This document shows, piece after piece, positions 1-8,009 of a stretch of DNA of 64,000 bases; the first letter of the stretch is position 1, and every line of letters begins with the position of its first letter. This stretch comes from Pseudoalteromonas luteoviolacea (GTDB lineage Bacteria > Pseudomonadota > Gammaproteobacteria > Enterobacterales > Alteromonadaceae). A model generated the notes under the pieces. The model did not search any database and was not told where the DNA came from. It was given only the letters and a program-made list of their open reading frames with translations. The translations under genes were made by a program, and so were the position numbers. The stretch is from positions 62,001 through 126,000 of the forward strand of contig NZ_JAGJEH010000014.1 of NCBI RefSeq assembly GCF_018100925.1. Direction: 5' to 3'.

Positions 1-2
1 CC

Positions 3-1778
3 AATACAATGCGCCAGTTGAATGAGACCATTCAATATGCAGAAGAACTGGATGTTCATGAGTTGTCCATGCGAAAGTATGAGAAAAACTTTCTATTTTA
101 CAAAGATGTAGCTGCGCTGGAACAGTTTGAAAAGGAATATAAACAACTTAAGCAAAAAAAATCGCAACTTGAAGCTGTTTTTATCGACTTTGGCATCGAT
201 TTAGCGCAACTGAATCAGTTTGAACAGTTGGTTACCCAATATCACGCTGAATTTAATCGCGTTGTTGAATTACAAAAGACCATAGGCATGCACCCAAAAG
301 ATGCCCTATATGGTGAATTGCGAAAAGCGGTGCATGGTGTAGAAACGCTGCTAAAACAAAAAGAAGACTACAAGTTGCTGACAACCATGCTGCAACTTAG
401 ACGCGCAGAAAAAGATTTTATGCTGCGTCTAGATACCAAATATCTAGGTAAGTTTAATAAGCACATTGAGACGTTTGAGTCTCAGATCCGTGCATCCAGT
501 CATAGCCGCGCTTACCAGCAAGAACTCATTGATTTACTCGGCGTGTATCAAGCCAAATTCAAAGGCTTAGTGGATGCACAGGTAACACTGGGTGTCGATT
601 TAAATAGCGGTGCATTGGGCGATATGCGTACCGTGGTGAAGAAAAGCGATGCGGTGGTTGTCGCCATTGTTGAGCAGACCAAGCGTGAAATTTCAGAAAA
701 TGCAGAATTTGCCAAGTCGATTGCAATTCTAATTTTCTTTGCCGCAGCCGCCATAGTGATGGTATTGGTGTGGTCGACTAGCCGTTCTATTATTCGCCCT
801 GTTGAGCGTGTTTATCAGACGATTGAGCGGATCAGACGAGAAAACAACCTCGGTATTTTGATTGAGCACAGTGGCAATGATGAAATTACCATCATGACAC
901 GCGACTTCAATAGCTTAATTGAAGACTTCAAAAACCTGATCGCAGATGTTAATCGCGCTTTAGTGACCATCAATGATGCCACATCACACCTTTCTGCGAC
1001 CACAGCGCAAACCAGTGCTGGTATGAACGAGCAATTGCACGAGGCGGATATGGTGGCAACCGCCGCCACAGAAATGCAAGCGACTATTCAGGATATTTCA
1101 CACAATACGGAAGCAGCAGCGCAAAAAGCAGAATCGACGAATAACAATGCACAGCAAGGCCGCAGTGAAGTGACATCAACCATAGATCACATTATGGCAC
1201 TGTCTCATTCACTAAGTGGTGCCTCTGAAGTTGTTGGTCAATTGGAACGCGATGGTGAAACCATCGGTTCGGTACTTGATGTGATCAGAGGGATAGCCGA
1301 ACAAACAAACCTACTGGCACTGAATGCGGCGATTGAGGCTGCTCGAGCGGGCGAGCAAGGCCGTGGCTTTGCGGTGGTTGCCGACGAAGTTAGATCTTTG
1401 GCACAGCGTACGCAAGACTCGACACAAGAGATTGAAAGTATCATTTCTACATTGCAACAGCGCACCCAAGATGTTGTAAGTATTATGGAAGAGTGCCGAA
1501 GTCAGAGTAATGAGAGTGTAGAGCAAGCAGAACGTGCTGGAGAGCTTTTAGGTTTGATCACAGAAGATGTTCAAAACATTATGGATATGAGTACGCACAT
1601 TGCAACTGCCATTGATGAACAGAATCAGGTTGCGTCAGAAGTAAATAAAAATGTCGTTAAAATCCGTGATATTGCGCAAGGAGCATCTGAACATGCGGCT
1701 TCAAATGCGCAAAGTAGTGAAGAGTTGTCTGAACAGGCACGTGCACTACATAATGCCATTGACAAATACAAGGTGTGA
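3..1778 (+). CDS. Methyl-accepting chemotaxis protein, 5' end cut by the window
   Basis: Chemoreceptor that passes ligand signals to CheA/CheW. The frame is open to the window edge, so the first transmembrane helix is missing; the first ATG at 9 is probably internal. The visible part holds a long helical periplasmic region (about residues 1-230 from that ATG, resembling a two-bundle HBM-type sensor), one hydrophobic segment near 236-257, a HAMP domain, and the cytoplasmic coiled coil with the hairpin tip EQTNLLALNAAIEAARAGE and the following GRGFAVVADEVRSLA. The C-terminus ends in AIDKYKV, with no NWETF-type pentapeptide for CheR docking. The ligand cannot be told from sequence. Family assignment is certain. 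Confidence 0.95.
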   Translation, partial: NTMRQLNETIQYAEELDVHELSMRKYEKNFLFYKDVAALEQFEKEYKQLKQKKSQLEAVFIDFGIDLAQLNQFEQLVTQYHAEFNRVVELQKTIGMHPKDALYGELRKAVHGVETLLKQKEDYKLLTTMLQLRRAEKDFMLRLDTKYLGKFNKHIETFESQIRASSHSRAYQQELIDLLGVYQAKFKGLVDAQVTLGVDLNSGALGDMRTVVKKSDAVVVAIVEQTKREISENAEFAKSIAILIFFAAAAIVMVLVWSTSRSIIRPVERVYQTIERIRRENNLGILIEHSGNDEITIMTRDFNSLIEDFKNLIADVNRALVTINDATSHLSATTAQTSAGMNEQLHEADMVATAATEMQATIQDISHNTEAAAQKAESTNNNAQQGRSEVTSTIDHIMALSHSLSGASEVVGQLERDGETIGSVLDVIRGIAEQTNLLALNAAIEAARAGEQGRGFAVVADEVRSLAQRTQDSTQEIESIISTLQQRTQDVVSIMEECRSQSNESVEQAERAGELLGLITEDVQNIMDMSTHIATAIDEQNQVASEVNKNVVKIRDIAQGASEHAASNAQSSEELSEQARALHNAIDKYKV

Positions 1779-1820
1779 TTAACTAAAGCGTGTCTGGAGG
1801 AGTTTAGGCGCTCTTTTGCA

Positions 1821-1850
1821 AACAGCATCCATGTGATGCTGTTTTTGTTT
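1821..1850 (+). terminator. Rho-independent terminator after the chemoreceptor gene
   Basis: A 9-bp perfect stem (AACAGCATC at 1821-1829 with GATGCTGTT at 1835-1843) with a 5-nt loop is followed by a T-rich run. It lies 43 bases past the chemoreceptor stop. Confidence 0.8.
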
Positions 1851-1857
1851 CTAAGGC

Positions 1858-2232
1858 CTAAGGGACAAATTTAATCGGTACGCTGTCTTTGTTCTTATGG
1901 TGTTGCTGCACTTTTTCTTGATATTGTGCCCATAATACTGGGTGATTTGTACATAGCTTACGTAGGTACTGCCAACTAAATAATCCAGAGTTGTGGCCAT
2001 CGTCAAAACATAGCCTGACAGCATAATGCCCAACGGGCTCAATTGCGTTTAAGGTCACGTTTTGCTTGTTTAATACCAGTTGCGCTTGTTCAGGACTGTG
2101 TCCTTGTACTTCCGCAGACGGAGAGTGGGTGCGCAAAAGTTCCGCACTGAGCGTGACTTTCATGCCGTCGTCAAAACTAATGTCGAGTTGCTTACTTTGT
2201 CGATGGTAATGGAGTTTGGTTACTTGATACAT
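1858..2232 (-). CDS. DUF971 (GBBH-like N-terminal domain) protein
   Basis: Small 124-residue protein of the DUF971 family, the domain also found at the N-terminus of gamma-butyrobetaine hydroxylases and in Fe-S-related proteins. The family pattern is visible: an N-terminal beta strand region (KQLDISFDDG), then RTHSPSAEVQGH. It lies 36 bases downstream of hslU on the same strand, an arrangement common in gammaproteobacteria. The ATG has no Shine-Dalgarno sequence; instead a terminator-like hairpin and its U-tract abut it. The biochemical role is unknown. Confidence 0.85.
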   Translation of the reverse strand: MYQVTKLHYHRQSKQLDISFDDGMKVTLSAELLRTHSPSAEVQGHSPEQAQLVLNKQNVTLNAIEPVGHYAVRLCFDDGHNSGLFSWQYLRKLCTNHPVLWAQYQEKVQQHHKNKDSVPIKFVP

Positions 2233-2258
2233 AAAAATTGGGCCAGCATCGCTGACCC
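2232..2258 (-). terminator. Terminator-like hairpin between hslU and DUF971 gene
   Basis: Read on the minus strand, GGGTCAGC (2258-2251) pairs with GCTGGCCC (2247-2240) around a 3-nt loop, followed by AATTTTT up to base 2233. The run touches the DUF971 start codon (2232-2230). It probably reduces read-through from hslVU, or the hairpin may affect DUF971 translation. Confidence 0.6.
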
Positions 2259-2268
2259 AGTCTCCGAA

Positions 2269-3597
2269 TTATAGAATGAAGCGGCTTAAGTCTTCATCTT
2301 GAACTAGCATATCAAGGTGCTGTTCAACGTATTTCGCATCAATTTGCAATGCTTGACCTGCTTTGTCTGAGGCATCGAACGAGATCTCTTCCATCAGCTT
2401 TTCCATCACAGTATGTAGACGTCTTGCGCCGATATTTTCAGTCTTTTCGTTTACTTGCCACGCAGCTTCTGCGATACGCTCAATCGCATCTTCAGTGAAA
2501 TCGACAGTCACTTGCTCTGTTTGTAGCAGCGCTTGTTGCTGCTCAGTGAGTGAGGCATGAGGCTCAGTCAGGATGCGCTTAAAGTCTTTTGCAGTCAGAG
2601 CTTCAAGTTCCACGCGAATAGGTAAACGACCTTGTAACTCTGGGATCAGATCAGAAGGCTTAGCCATTTGGAAAGCACCAGAGGCAATAAACAAGATATG
2701 GTCTGTTTTAACCATGCCGTGTTTTGTACTGACAGTAGAACCTTCAATTAAAGGTAATAGGTCTCGTTGGACACCTTCGCGACTGACGTCTGGACCTGAC
2801 GCTTCACCACGTTTACAGATTTTGTCGATTTCATCGACAAACACGATACCGTTTTGCTCAACGGCGAAGATAGCTTGCTCTTTTAGCTCTTCAGGGTTCA
2901 CCAATTTAGCGGCTTCTTCTTCGATGAGCAGCTTAAAGGCATCTTTAATTTTAAGCTTGCGATTCTTTTTCTTGTCGCCAGACAAGTTTTGGAACATACC
3001 TTGTAGCTGGTTGGTCATTTCTTCCATACCAGGAGGTGCCATGATCTCAACTTGCGGTGATGTTTCCGCGATATCGATATCGATTTCTTTGTCGTCTAGT
3101 TGACCTTCGCGTAGCTTTTTACGGAACACTTGACGAGTTGAGCTATTTTCAGCTGGTTGTGCTTCACCCCATGCGTCTTTAGCTGGTGGTAATAGCGCGT
3201 CTAAAATACGCTCTTCGGCAGCTTCTTCTGCACGGTGTTTGTGCTTTTTAGTCTGTTGCTCTCGAGTCATTTTGAAAGAGACTTCAACTAGATCGCGGAT
3301 AATGGTTTCAACTTCTTTACCCACATAGCCCACTTCTGTGAACTTGGTTGCTTCAACTTTGATAAACGGTGCGTTGGCAAGTTTAGCGAGTCGACGTGCG
3401 ATCTCGGTTTTACCTACACCAGTTGGACCAATCATAAGAATGTTTTTTGGGGTAACTTCAGCGCGAAGGTCGTCATTGAGTTGCATGCGACGCCAGCGAT
3501 TTCGAAGAGCAATAGCAACTGCTTTTTTAGCTTTGTCTTGACCAATAATATGCTGGTCCAATTCATGAACGATTTCTCTAGGTGTCATTGCTGTCAT
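2269..3597 (-). CDS. hslU: HslU, ATPase subunit of the HslVU protease
   Basis: AAA+ unfoldase that feeds proteins to the HslV peptidase in the cytoplasm. The protein opens MTAMTPREIVHELDQHIIGQ, matching E. coli HslU. Walker A is GPTGVGKTEIARR, Walker B is GIVFVDEIDKI, and the C-terminal sensor-2 region contains ENIGARRLHTVMEKLMEE. The conserved C-terminal tail (DLSRFIL) that docks into HslV is present. I chose the ATG at 3597 over an upstream codon because it gives the family's usual length (442 residues) and is preceded by AGGAAA. It begins 11 bases after the hslV stop, so the two are co-transcribed. Confidence 0.98.
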   Translation of the reverse strand: MTAMTPREIVHELDQHIIGQDKAKKAVAIALRNRWRRMQLNDDLRAEVTPKNILMIGPTGVGKTEIARRLAKLANAPFIKVEATKFTEVGYVGKEVETIIRDLVEVSFKMTREQQTKKHKHRAEEAAEERILDALLPPAKDAWGEAQPAENSSTRQVFRKKLREGQLDDKEIDIDIAETSPQVEIMAPPGMEEMTNQLQGMFQNLSGDKKKNRKLKIKDAFKLLIEEEAAKLVNPEELKEQAIFAVEQNGIVFVDEIDKICKRGEASGPDVSREGVQRDLLPLIEGSTVSTKHGMVKTDHILFIASGAFQMAKPSDLIPELQGRLPIRVELEALTAKDFKRILTEPHASLTEQQQALLQTEQVTVDFTEDAIERIAEAAWQVNEKTENIGARRLHTVMEKLMEEISFDASDKAGQALQIDAKYVEQHLDMLVQDEDLSRFIL

Positions 3598-3608
3598 GGA
3601 TTTTCCTA

Positions 3609-4127
3609 TTACAATTCTTCGATGGTCTGGAAGTTGTTTGTGAATACACAAATATCACCCGCAATTTTCAAGCTTTTCTCGACAATTTCGCGTGCACTCA
3701 AGTCGGTATTTTCAATCAGTGCTGTTGCAGCCGCTTGGGCGAAGTTACCGCCGCTGCCAATGGCAATAAGGTCATGTTCTGGTTGTACAACATCGCCGTT
3801 ACCTGTGATGATCAGTGAAGCCGTTTCATCCGCTACAGCAAGCAGCGCCTCGAGCTTTCTGAGCGCGCGGTCTGTTCGCCAATCTTTGGCCATTTCAACA
3901 GCCGCACGAGTGAGGTGTCCTTGGTGCATTTCCAATTTAGTTTCGAAACGCTCAAATAATGTAAATGCATCGGCAGTACCACCGGCAAAACCTGCCAGTA
4001 CTTTACCGTTGTAAAGGCGACGCACTTTTTTGGCATTGCCTTTCATCACCGTATTGCCAAGAGACACTTGGCCGTCGCCACCGATAACAACTTTGTCATC
4101 ACGACGAACGCTTACGATAGTAGTCAT
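3609..4127 (-). CDS. hslV: HslV, peptidase subunit of the HslVU protease
   Basis: Proteasome-beta-like threonine peptidase (172 residues) forming the double-hexamer core of HslVU. Thr2 after the initiator Met, the catalytic nucleophile, is present (MTTIVSVRR), as are the conserved stretches GNTVMKGNAKKVRRLYNGKV, AGFAGGTADAFTLFE and ITGNGDVVQPE. Length and sequence match E. coli HslV end to end. First gene of the hslV-hslU unit. I saw no clear heat-shock promoter in the 75-base gap to ftsN. Confidence 0.98.
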   Translation of the reverse strand: MTTIVSVRRDDKVVIGGDGQVSLGNTVMKGNAKKVRRLYNGKVLAGFAGGTADAFTLFERFETKLEMHQGHLTRAAVEMAKDWRTDRALRKLEALLAVADETASLIITGNGDVVQPEHDLIAIGSGGNFAQAAATALIENTDLSAREIVEKSLKIAGDICVFTNNFQTIEEL

Positions 4128-4202
4128 AGTATTCCTTAAAAGAGGCCTTTGCCTCGGATAATTATATCAATAAATGCTTAAATGAGGGCAGCTAGGCTAA
4201 TT

Positions 4203-4742
4203 TCAAGTCCAGCCCCAAATTCCGCAGTCAACGATTTTGATGCGCTGCAATCTATTTTTATCGCTTTCAGCATCGCGCTTTTTGTCATAGGGCCCTAAAC
4301 GCACACGGTACCAAACACCGTTACTCCCTTCAGTGCGGCGAATTTCAGATAAGAGGCCTGCAAAGGCAATGCGCGCTTTGCGCTTTTCCGCTTGTTCATA
4401 GGTTCTGAAAGAGCCACACTGCATTTGAAATGGACCCCGTGATTTAATGACTTTAACCTCAGCTTCCACTTTCGCTTTTTTCATATCATCGATGAACGGA
4501 GGTGGACGAGGCAGCTCTTTTTTATTTTCAACCACAGCGGTAGGTTCCGCCGGTGTTTGTGCCTGTTGGACTTTGGCAGGATCAGCATGCTCTTTGATAA
4601 ACCACAAGCCATAGGCGAACCCGCCGATCAGCAGCATTGCGAAGGCAGCAAGGACTTTCGGAAAAGGTTTCTGCGTTTTAGGTTGTTGTTTCTTTTGTCC
4701 CTTTTTCTTCGGGGTTTTGTTTATATAATCGTGTTGTGCCAT
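4203..4742 (-). CDS. ftsN: FtsN-like cell division protein with SPOR domain
   Basis: Bitopic inner-membrane divisome protein. It starts MAQHDYINKTPKKKG, close to the FtsN cytoplasmic start, has one transmembrane helix near residues 28-50 (PKVLAAFAMLLIGGFAYGLWF), a short proline-rich linker and a C-terminal SPOR domain (about 100-179: FQMQCGSFRTYEQAEKRKA, WYRVRLGPYDKKRDAE) that binds denuded septal glycan. At 179 residues it is much shorter than E. coli FtsN (319), mainly through a compact periplasmic linker. Its place between priA and hslV matches the gammaproteobacterial order priA-(cytR)-ftsN-hslVU. It starts 6 bases after the priA stop. Confidence 0.9.
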   Translation of the reverse strand: MAQHDYINKTPKKKGQKKQQPKTQKPFPKVLAAFAMLLIGGFAYGLWFIKEHADPAKVQQAQTPAEPTAVVENKKELPRPPPFIDDMKKAKVEAEVKVIKSRGPFQMQCGSFRTYEQAEKRKARIAFAGLLSEIRRTEGSNGVWYRVRLGPYDKKRDAESDKNRLQRIKIVDCGIWGWT

Positions 4743-4748
4743 ATCAGT

Positions 4749-6920
4749 TTAATAGGTATCCATAGGATCAACATCAATATTCCAGCGCACCCGTGTGGCA
4801 AGTTTGTGGCTGCTTATATATTCCTTAAGTTGCATGAGATATTGATGCAAAACATTGCGTTGCGTTGCCTGTATATGTAATTGATAACGGTACTTTCCCG
4901 CGAGGCGCTCCATGGGCGCCGGGATCGGACCTAGCAATTGTATACCAGAGAATGGCTGCGCTGGAACCAAATCGGATAAAAATGTCATGACAAGGTGCGC
5001 GGAAGTTGCTTCTGCTCTGACCAACGCGAGATGTGTGTATGGTGGAAGCATTGTCTCTTGGCGCTCTGTGAGTGCGTAGCGCGCAAAGTCTTGATAGCCA
5101 TTATTAACTAAATCTTGCAGCAGTGGATGTTCGGGAAAGTGGGTCTGTAATATCACCGTGCCAGGCTCTCCACTTCTACCTGCTCGACCTGCTACTTGGG
5201 TTATCAATTGGGCCATATGTTCAGTTGCTCTAAAGTCACTTGAATATAAACCACTGTCGACATCCAAAATAACCACAAGCGCGACATCGGGGAAATGGTG
5301 ACCTTTCGCCAGCATTTGGGTGCCGATCAGCACTTGAGCCCCACCTTGGTGGATCTGCTCAAGGGCACTTTCTAAGCTGCCTTTTCTCCTCGTTGAATCT
5401 CTGTCAATACGACAGATAGGGATGTCTTCAAATTGAGCAGAGATAAACTCCTCCAGCTGCTCTGTACCAAGTCCTGTGGGCATAATCTGCGTACTACCAC
5501 AATCTGGGCACTGGTGAGGAACAAACTGTTGTTCACCGCAGTGGTGGCACACCAAGCGCTGCATTGATTTGTGATAGGTGGCGCTGGTACTGCAGTGTTG
5601 ACAGTCACTTATCCAAGCACACTCATGGCAAATCAATGTCGGCGCGAAACCTCGGCGATTAAGAAAGATCATAGCCTGCTTACCCATAGCCAGAGTACGC
5701 TCAATTGCTTTTAAACTTGTGCTGGCGAACCCACCTTGCGTTTGTTGGGCTTTCATATCGACAAGTAAAAATTGATTGTCTTGACTGGTTTGCGCACGTT
5801 TACTTAGTGTCAGCAGTTGAAACTTATTATCCAGTGCTTTTTTTAAGGTTTCCAGCGCGGGTGTTGCTGTCCCTAAAAGCAGCGAACACTGCGCTTGATG
5901 AGCACGGTAAGCGGCCAAATCTCGAGCGTGGTAGCGCAAACTATCTTGCTGTTTAAACGAATGATCATGCTCTTCATCAACGATGATCATCGCGAGGGAT
6001 TTAAACGGTAAAAAAATACTAGAGCGAGTGCCAATGACAAGCGCTGTGGTGGCTTGCTGAGCACGACGCCACGTATGCAAGCGCTCGTTATCAGTGAGAT
6101 TGGAATGCCATAGATCAATTGGTAGGCCAGGAAAGCGACGCTTGAATCGATTGACTGTTTGCGGAGTTAGACCTATTTCGGGTACCAACACTAAAGCTTG
6201 CTTTCCTGCTTTGAGTACTTTTTCTAAGCACTGTAAATACACCTCGGTTTTACCACTTCCGGTGATCCCTTCAATTAAAAATGTGCGAAAACCATCGGTA
6301 TGATTTACTGCACTGCAAGCGGTTGCTTGTTCTTCATTTAAAGTGGGTTTAGTACCAATAGATAGCGGTTGGTTTTGCCAAGAAGTATCTGGGCGAAGCT
6401 CTTCACAAATGAGCTTTTTTTCTTGTAAGCCTTTTATTTGTGCTTGTGTAAAGCCCAAAGTTTTGAGCTCACTATGTGTCGCATCCCCGGCACTGCGCAA
6501 TTGTTCTAGTAATGCAAGCTGCTTCTTGGCTCTCAATTGCGTGGTTTCTCGCCCCGCGTCGGTGAGTGTTAAAAAGGGCAACTGCGTTTTATCTACATTC
6601 TGACCGTCACGCAGTGCGCCTGGTAATGCGGTAAATATTGTCTCACCGAATGGGTAGCAATAATATTGACTGGCAAAAAGTAAAAAACTTAAATGAGCAC
6701 TATCTAGAATGGGTGTGCTGTCAACAACAGATTCAAGCGGCTTTATTTTATTTTCTGGGACGTCACTATGTGTTTTTAATTCGGTGACGACGGCGACACA
6801 ACGCCGATTGGCAAATTTGACCCAGACTCGACCGCCGACACAAGGGGTCATGGAGGGTTGGTAGGTGTAATCAAAAGTCTTGTGTAAAGGGACTTTTATT
6901 GCGACAGCTGCAAATGGCAT
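4749..6920 (-). CDS. priA: PriA, primosomal replication restart helicase
   Basis: 3'-5' superfamily 2 helicase that recognises stalled forks and reloads the replisome. The 723-residue protein has the N-terminal DNA-binding domain (MPFAAVAIKVPLHKTFDY), Walker A GITGSGKTEVYL, the DEEH box (IIVDEEHDHSFKQQ), the zinc-binding insertion with its Cys pairs (CHEC, CQHC, CHHC, CPDC) and the motif VI region (QVAGRAGR). I moved the start in to 6920 because this ATG aligns with E. coli PriA and has GGAGAG 5 bases upstream; the codons before it do not match the family. Confidence 0.97.
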   Translation of the reverse strand: MPFAAVAIKVPLHKTFDYTYQPSMTPCVGGRVWVKFANRRCVAVVTELKTHSDVPENKIKPLESVVDSTPILDSAHLSFLLFASQYYCYPFGETIFTALPGALRDGQNVDKTQLPFLTLTDAGRETTQLRAKKQLALLEQLRSAGDATHSELKTLGFTQAQIKGLQEKKLICEELRPDTSWQNQPLSIGTKPTLNEEQATACSAVNHTDGFRTFLIEGITGSGKTEVYLQCLEKVLKAGKQALVLVPEIGLTPQTVNRFKRRFPGLPIDLWHSNLTDNERLHTWRRAQQATTALVIGTRSSIFLPFKSLAMIIVDEEHDHSFKQQDSLRYHARDLAAYRAHQAQCSLLLGTATPALETLKKALDNKFQLLTLSKRAQTSQDNQFLLVDMKAQQTQGGFASTSLKAIERTLAMGKQAMIFLNRRGFAPTLICHECAWISDCQHCSTSATYHKSMQRLVCHHCGEQQFVPHQCPDCGSTQIMPTGLGTEQLEEFISAQFEDIPICRIDRDSTRRKGSLESALEQIHQGGAQVLIGTQMLAKGHHFPDVALVVILDVDSGLYSSDFRATEHMAQLITQVAGRAGRSGEPGTVILQTHFPEHPLLQDLVNNGYQDFARYALTERQETMLPPYTHLALVRAEATSAHLVMTFLSDLVPAQPFSGIQLLGPIPAPMERLAGKYRYQLHIQATQRNVLHQYLMQLKEYISSHKLATRVRWNIDVDPMDTY

Positions 6921-7062
6921 GTGCTCTCCAAGTGATCCGCCTATTGCGTACAAAGTAAGAATGCGAAGTGCCAGAGTATACCTCAACACTTTCTACTTGT
7001 GAGGGTAAATTCCGGATAGTAAACAGGAATAATAAAAATCTAGTTAGATACTAATTTATTGC

Positions 7063-7091
7063 TTGTAGTTTGAGCATGAAAGTCCTAAAAT
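7063..7091 (+). promoter_or_regulatory. Probable sigma-70 promoter of rpmE
   Basis: TTGTAG (7063-7068), a 17-base spacer and TAAAAT (7086-7091) lie about 85 bases upstream of rpmE. The predicted transcript would start near 7098 and include the hairpin at 7127-7143. Confidence 0.5.
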
Positions 7092-7126
7092 ACGCGTCCA
7101 ATTTATTTGTATAACGACGTATGGTG

Positions 7127-7143
7127 CCAAACTTCGGGTTTGG
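7127..7143 (+). promoter_or_regulatory. Candidate L31 leader hairpin upstream of rpmE
   Basis: A 6-bp stem (CCAAAC/GTTTGG) with a 5-nt loop lies in the rpmE 5' leader. Gammaproteobacterial rpmE leaders are known to carry a structured element for feedback by L31. I infer this is its counterpart from position only. Confidence 0.4.
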
Positions 7144-7175
7144 AGAGCGATACGGCCTTAAATTAGAGGTTTCCT

Positions 7176-7391
7176 ATGAAAGAAGGTATTCATCCTAAGT
7201 ACGAGACGATCTCAGCAACTTGTTCTTGTGGTAACAAATTCGAGACGCGTTCAACACTTTGTAAAGACATTCACCTAGACGTATGTTCTTCTTGCCACCC
7301 GTTCTACACTGGTAAGCAGAAGATCCTTGATACTGGTGGTCGTGTTGATCGCTTCAACAAGCGCTTCGGTGCGCTATCTGCTAAGCGTTAA
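7176..7391 (+). CDS. rpmE: 50S ribosomal protein L31, zinc-binding type
   Basis: Large-subunit ribosomal protein bridging the two subunits (71 residues). It is the C+ form: Cys16 and Cys18 (TCSCGN) plus a downstream CSSCHPFYTG supply the zinc ligands, so it is not the zinc-free YkgM-type paralogue. The end of the protein (VDRFNKRFGAL) is typical. AGAGG lies upstream of the ATG. Monocistronic, with its own terminator. Confidence 0.98.
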   Translation: MKEGIHPKYETISATCSCGNKFETRSTLCKDIHLDVCSSCHPFYTGKQKILDTGGRVDRFNKRFGALSAKR

Positions 7392-7412
7392 TCACTGCTT
7401 AGTTAATGAAAG

Positions 7413-7436
7413 AAAGCACCTACGGGTGCTTTTTTC
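7413..7436 (+). terminator. Rho-independent terminator of rpmE
   Basis: AAAGCACC (7413-7420) pairs with GGTGCTTT (7425-7432) around a TACG loop, followed by a T-run. Confidence 0.9.
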
Positions 7437-8009
7437 GTTTTAGTACATGCCTTTTTCTTCATACATGTGCTTCAGCATTCCCCCGAATAAAAAATAATAT
7501 GCAATTTGGTATTGTATTAAAAAGTTGCCATATTTGTTCTATAGCATATGTCTAACTAAGTGGTTTAATTGGCACAACTCCAATGTGCTTTTTGCATTGA
7601 AATTATGAAGCAAAATGTGAGATGTGTGTTTAAAACGGTCTTTGTTTTGAATAGTTATGCTTGTTTAATTTTTATTTAAAGTTAGTTAAATTCATCTAAA
7701 TGTCACTAAATGTAGTTATTTTCATTTAACTGTATGGTTTTGTTAGTGAATTGATTCTTGTTCGTCATATGTGGTTTTTTTGCATATAAATTAACCTTTC
7801 ATGACCAAGAATTATGGATGTTACCGTTAATTTATTGCTGTAAATTTTGATGAAAAGTAGCTTAAAAGTCGCTAAATACCAAAGAATATCGTCTAACAGG
7901 ATAGACCTGATAGTGCTTGAATTAATTTTCAAAAGAGGTATTGTTGAAAGCAGTTAGCGAATTTTTATCTCACTCTCACTTTTAACTTCTCGTAGGAAAA
8001 AATCGCGTC
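7437..8009. other. Long AT-rich intergenic region upstream of the malic enzyme
   Basis: About 570 bases without a supportable gene on either strand. It is strongly AT-rich with several possible -10 hexamers, too ambiguous for a promoter call. It presumably holds the maeB promoter and a long leader. Confidence 0.6.

Noticed and set aside
2573..3103. 176-residue plus-strand frame opposite hslU
   Set aside because: Antisense shadow of a highly conserved gene; its Ser-rich composition follows from the hslU codons.
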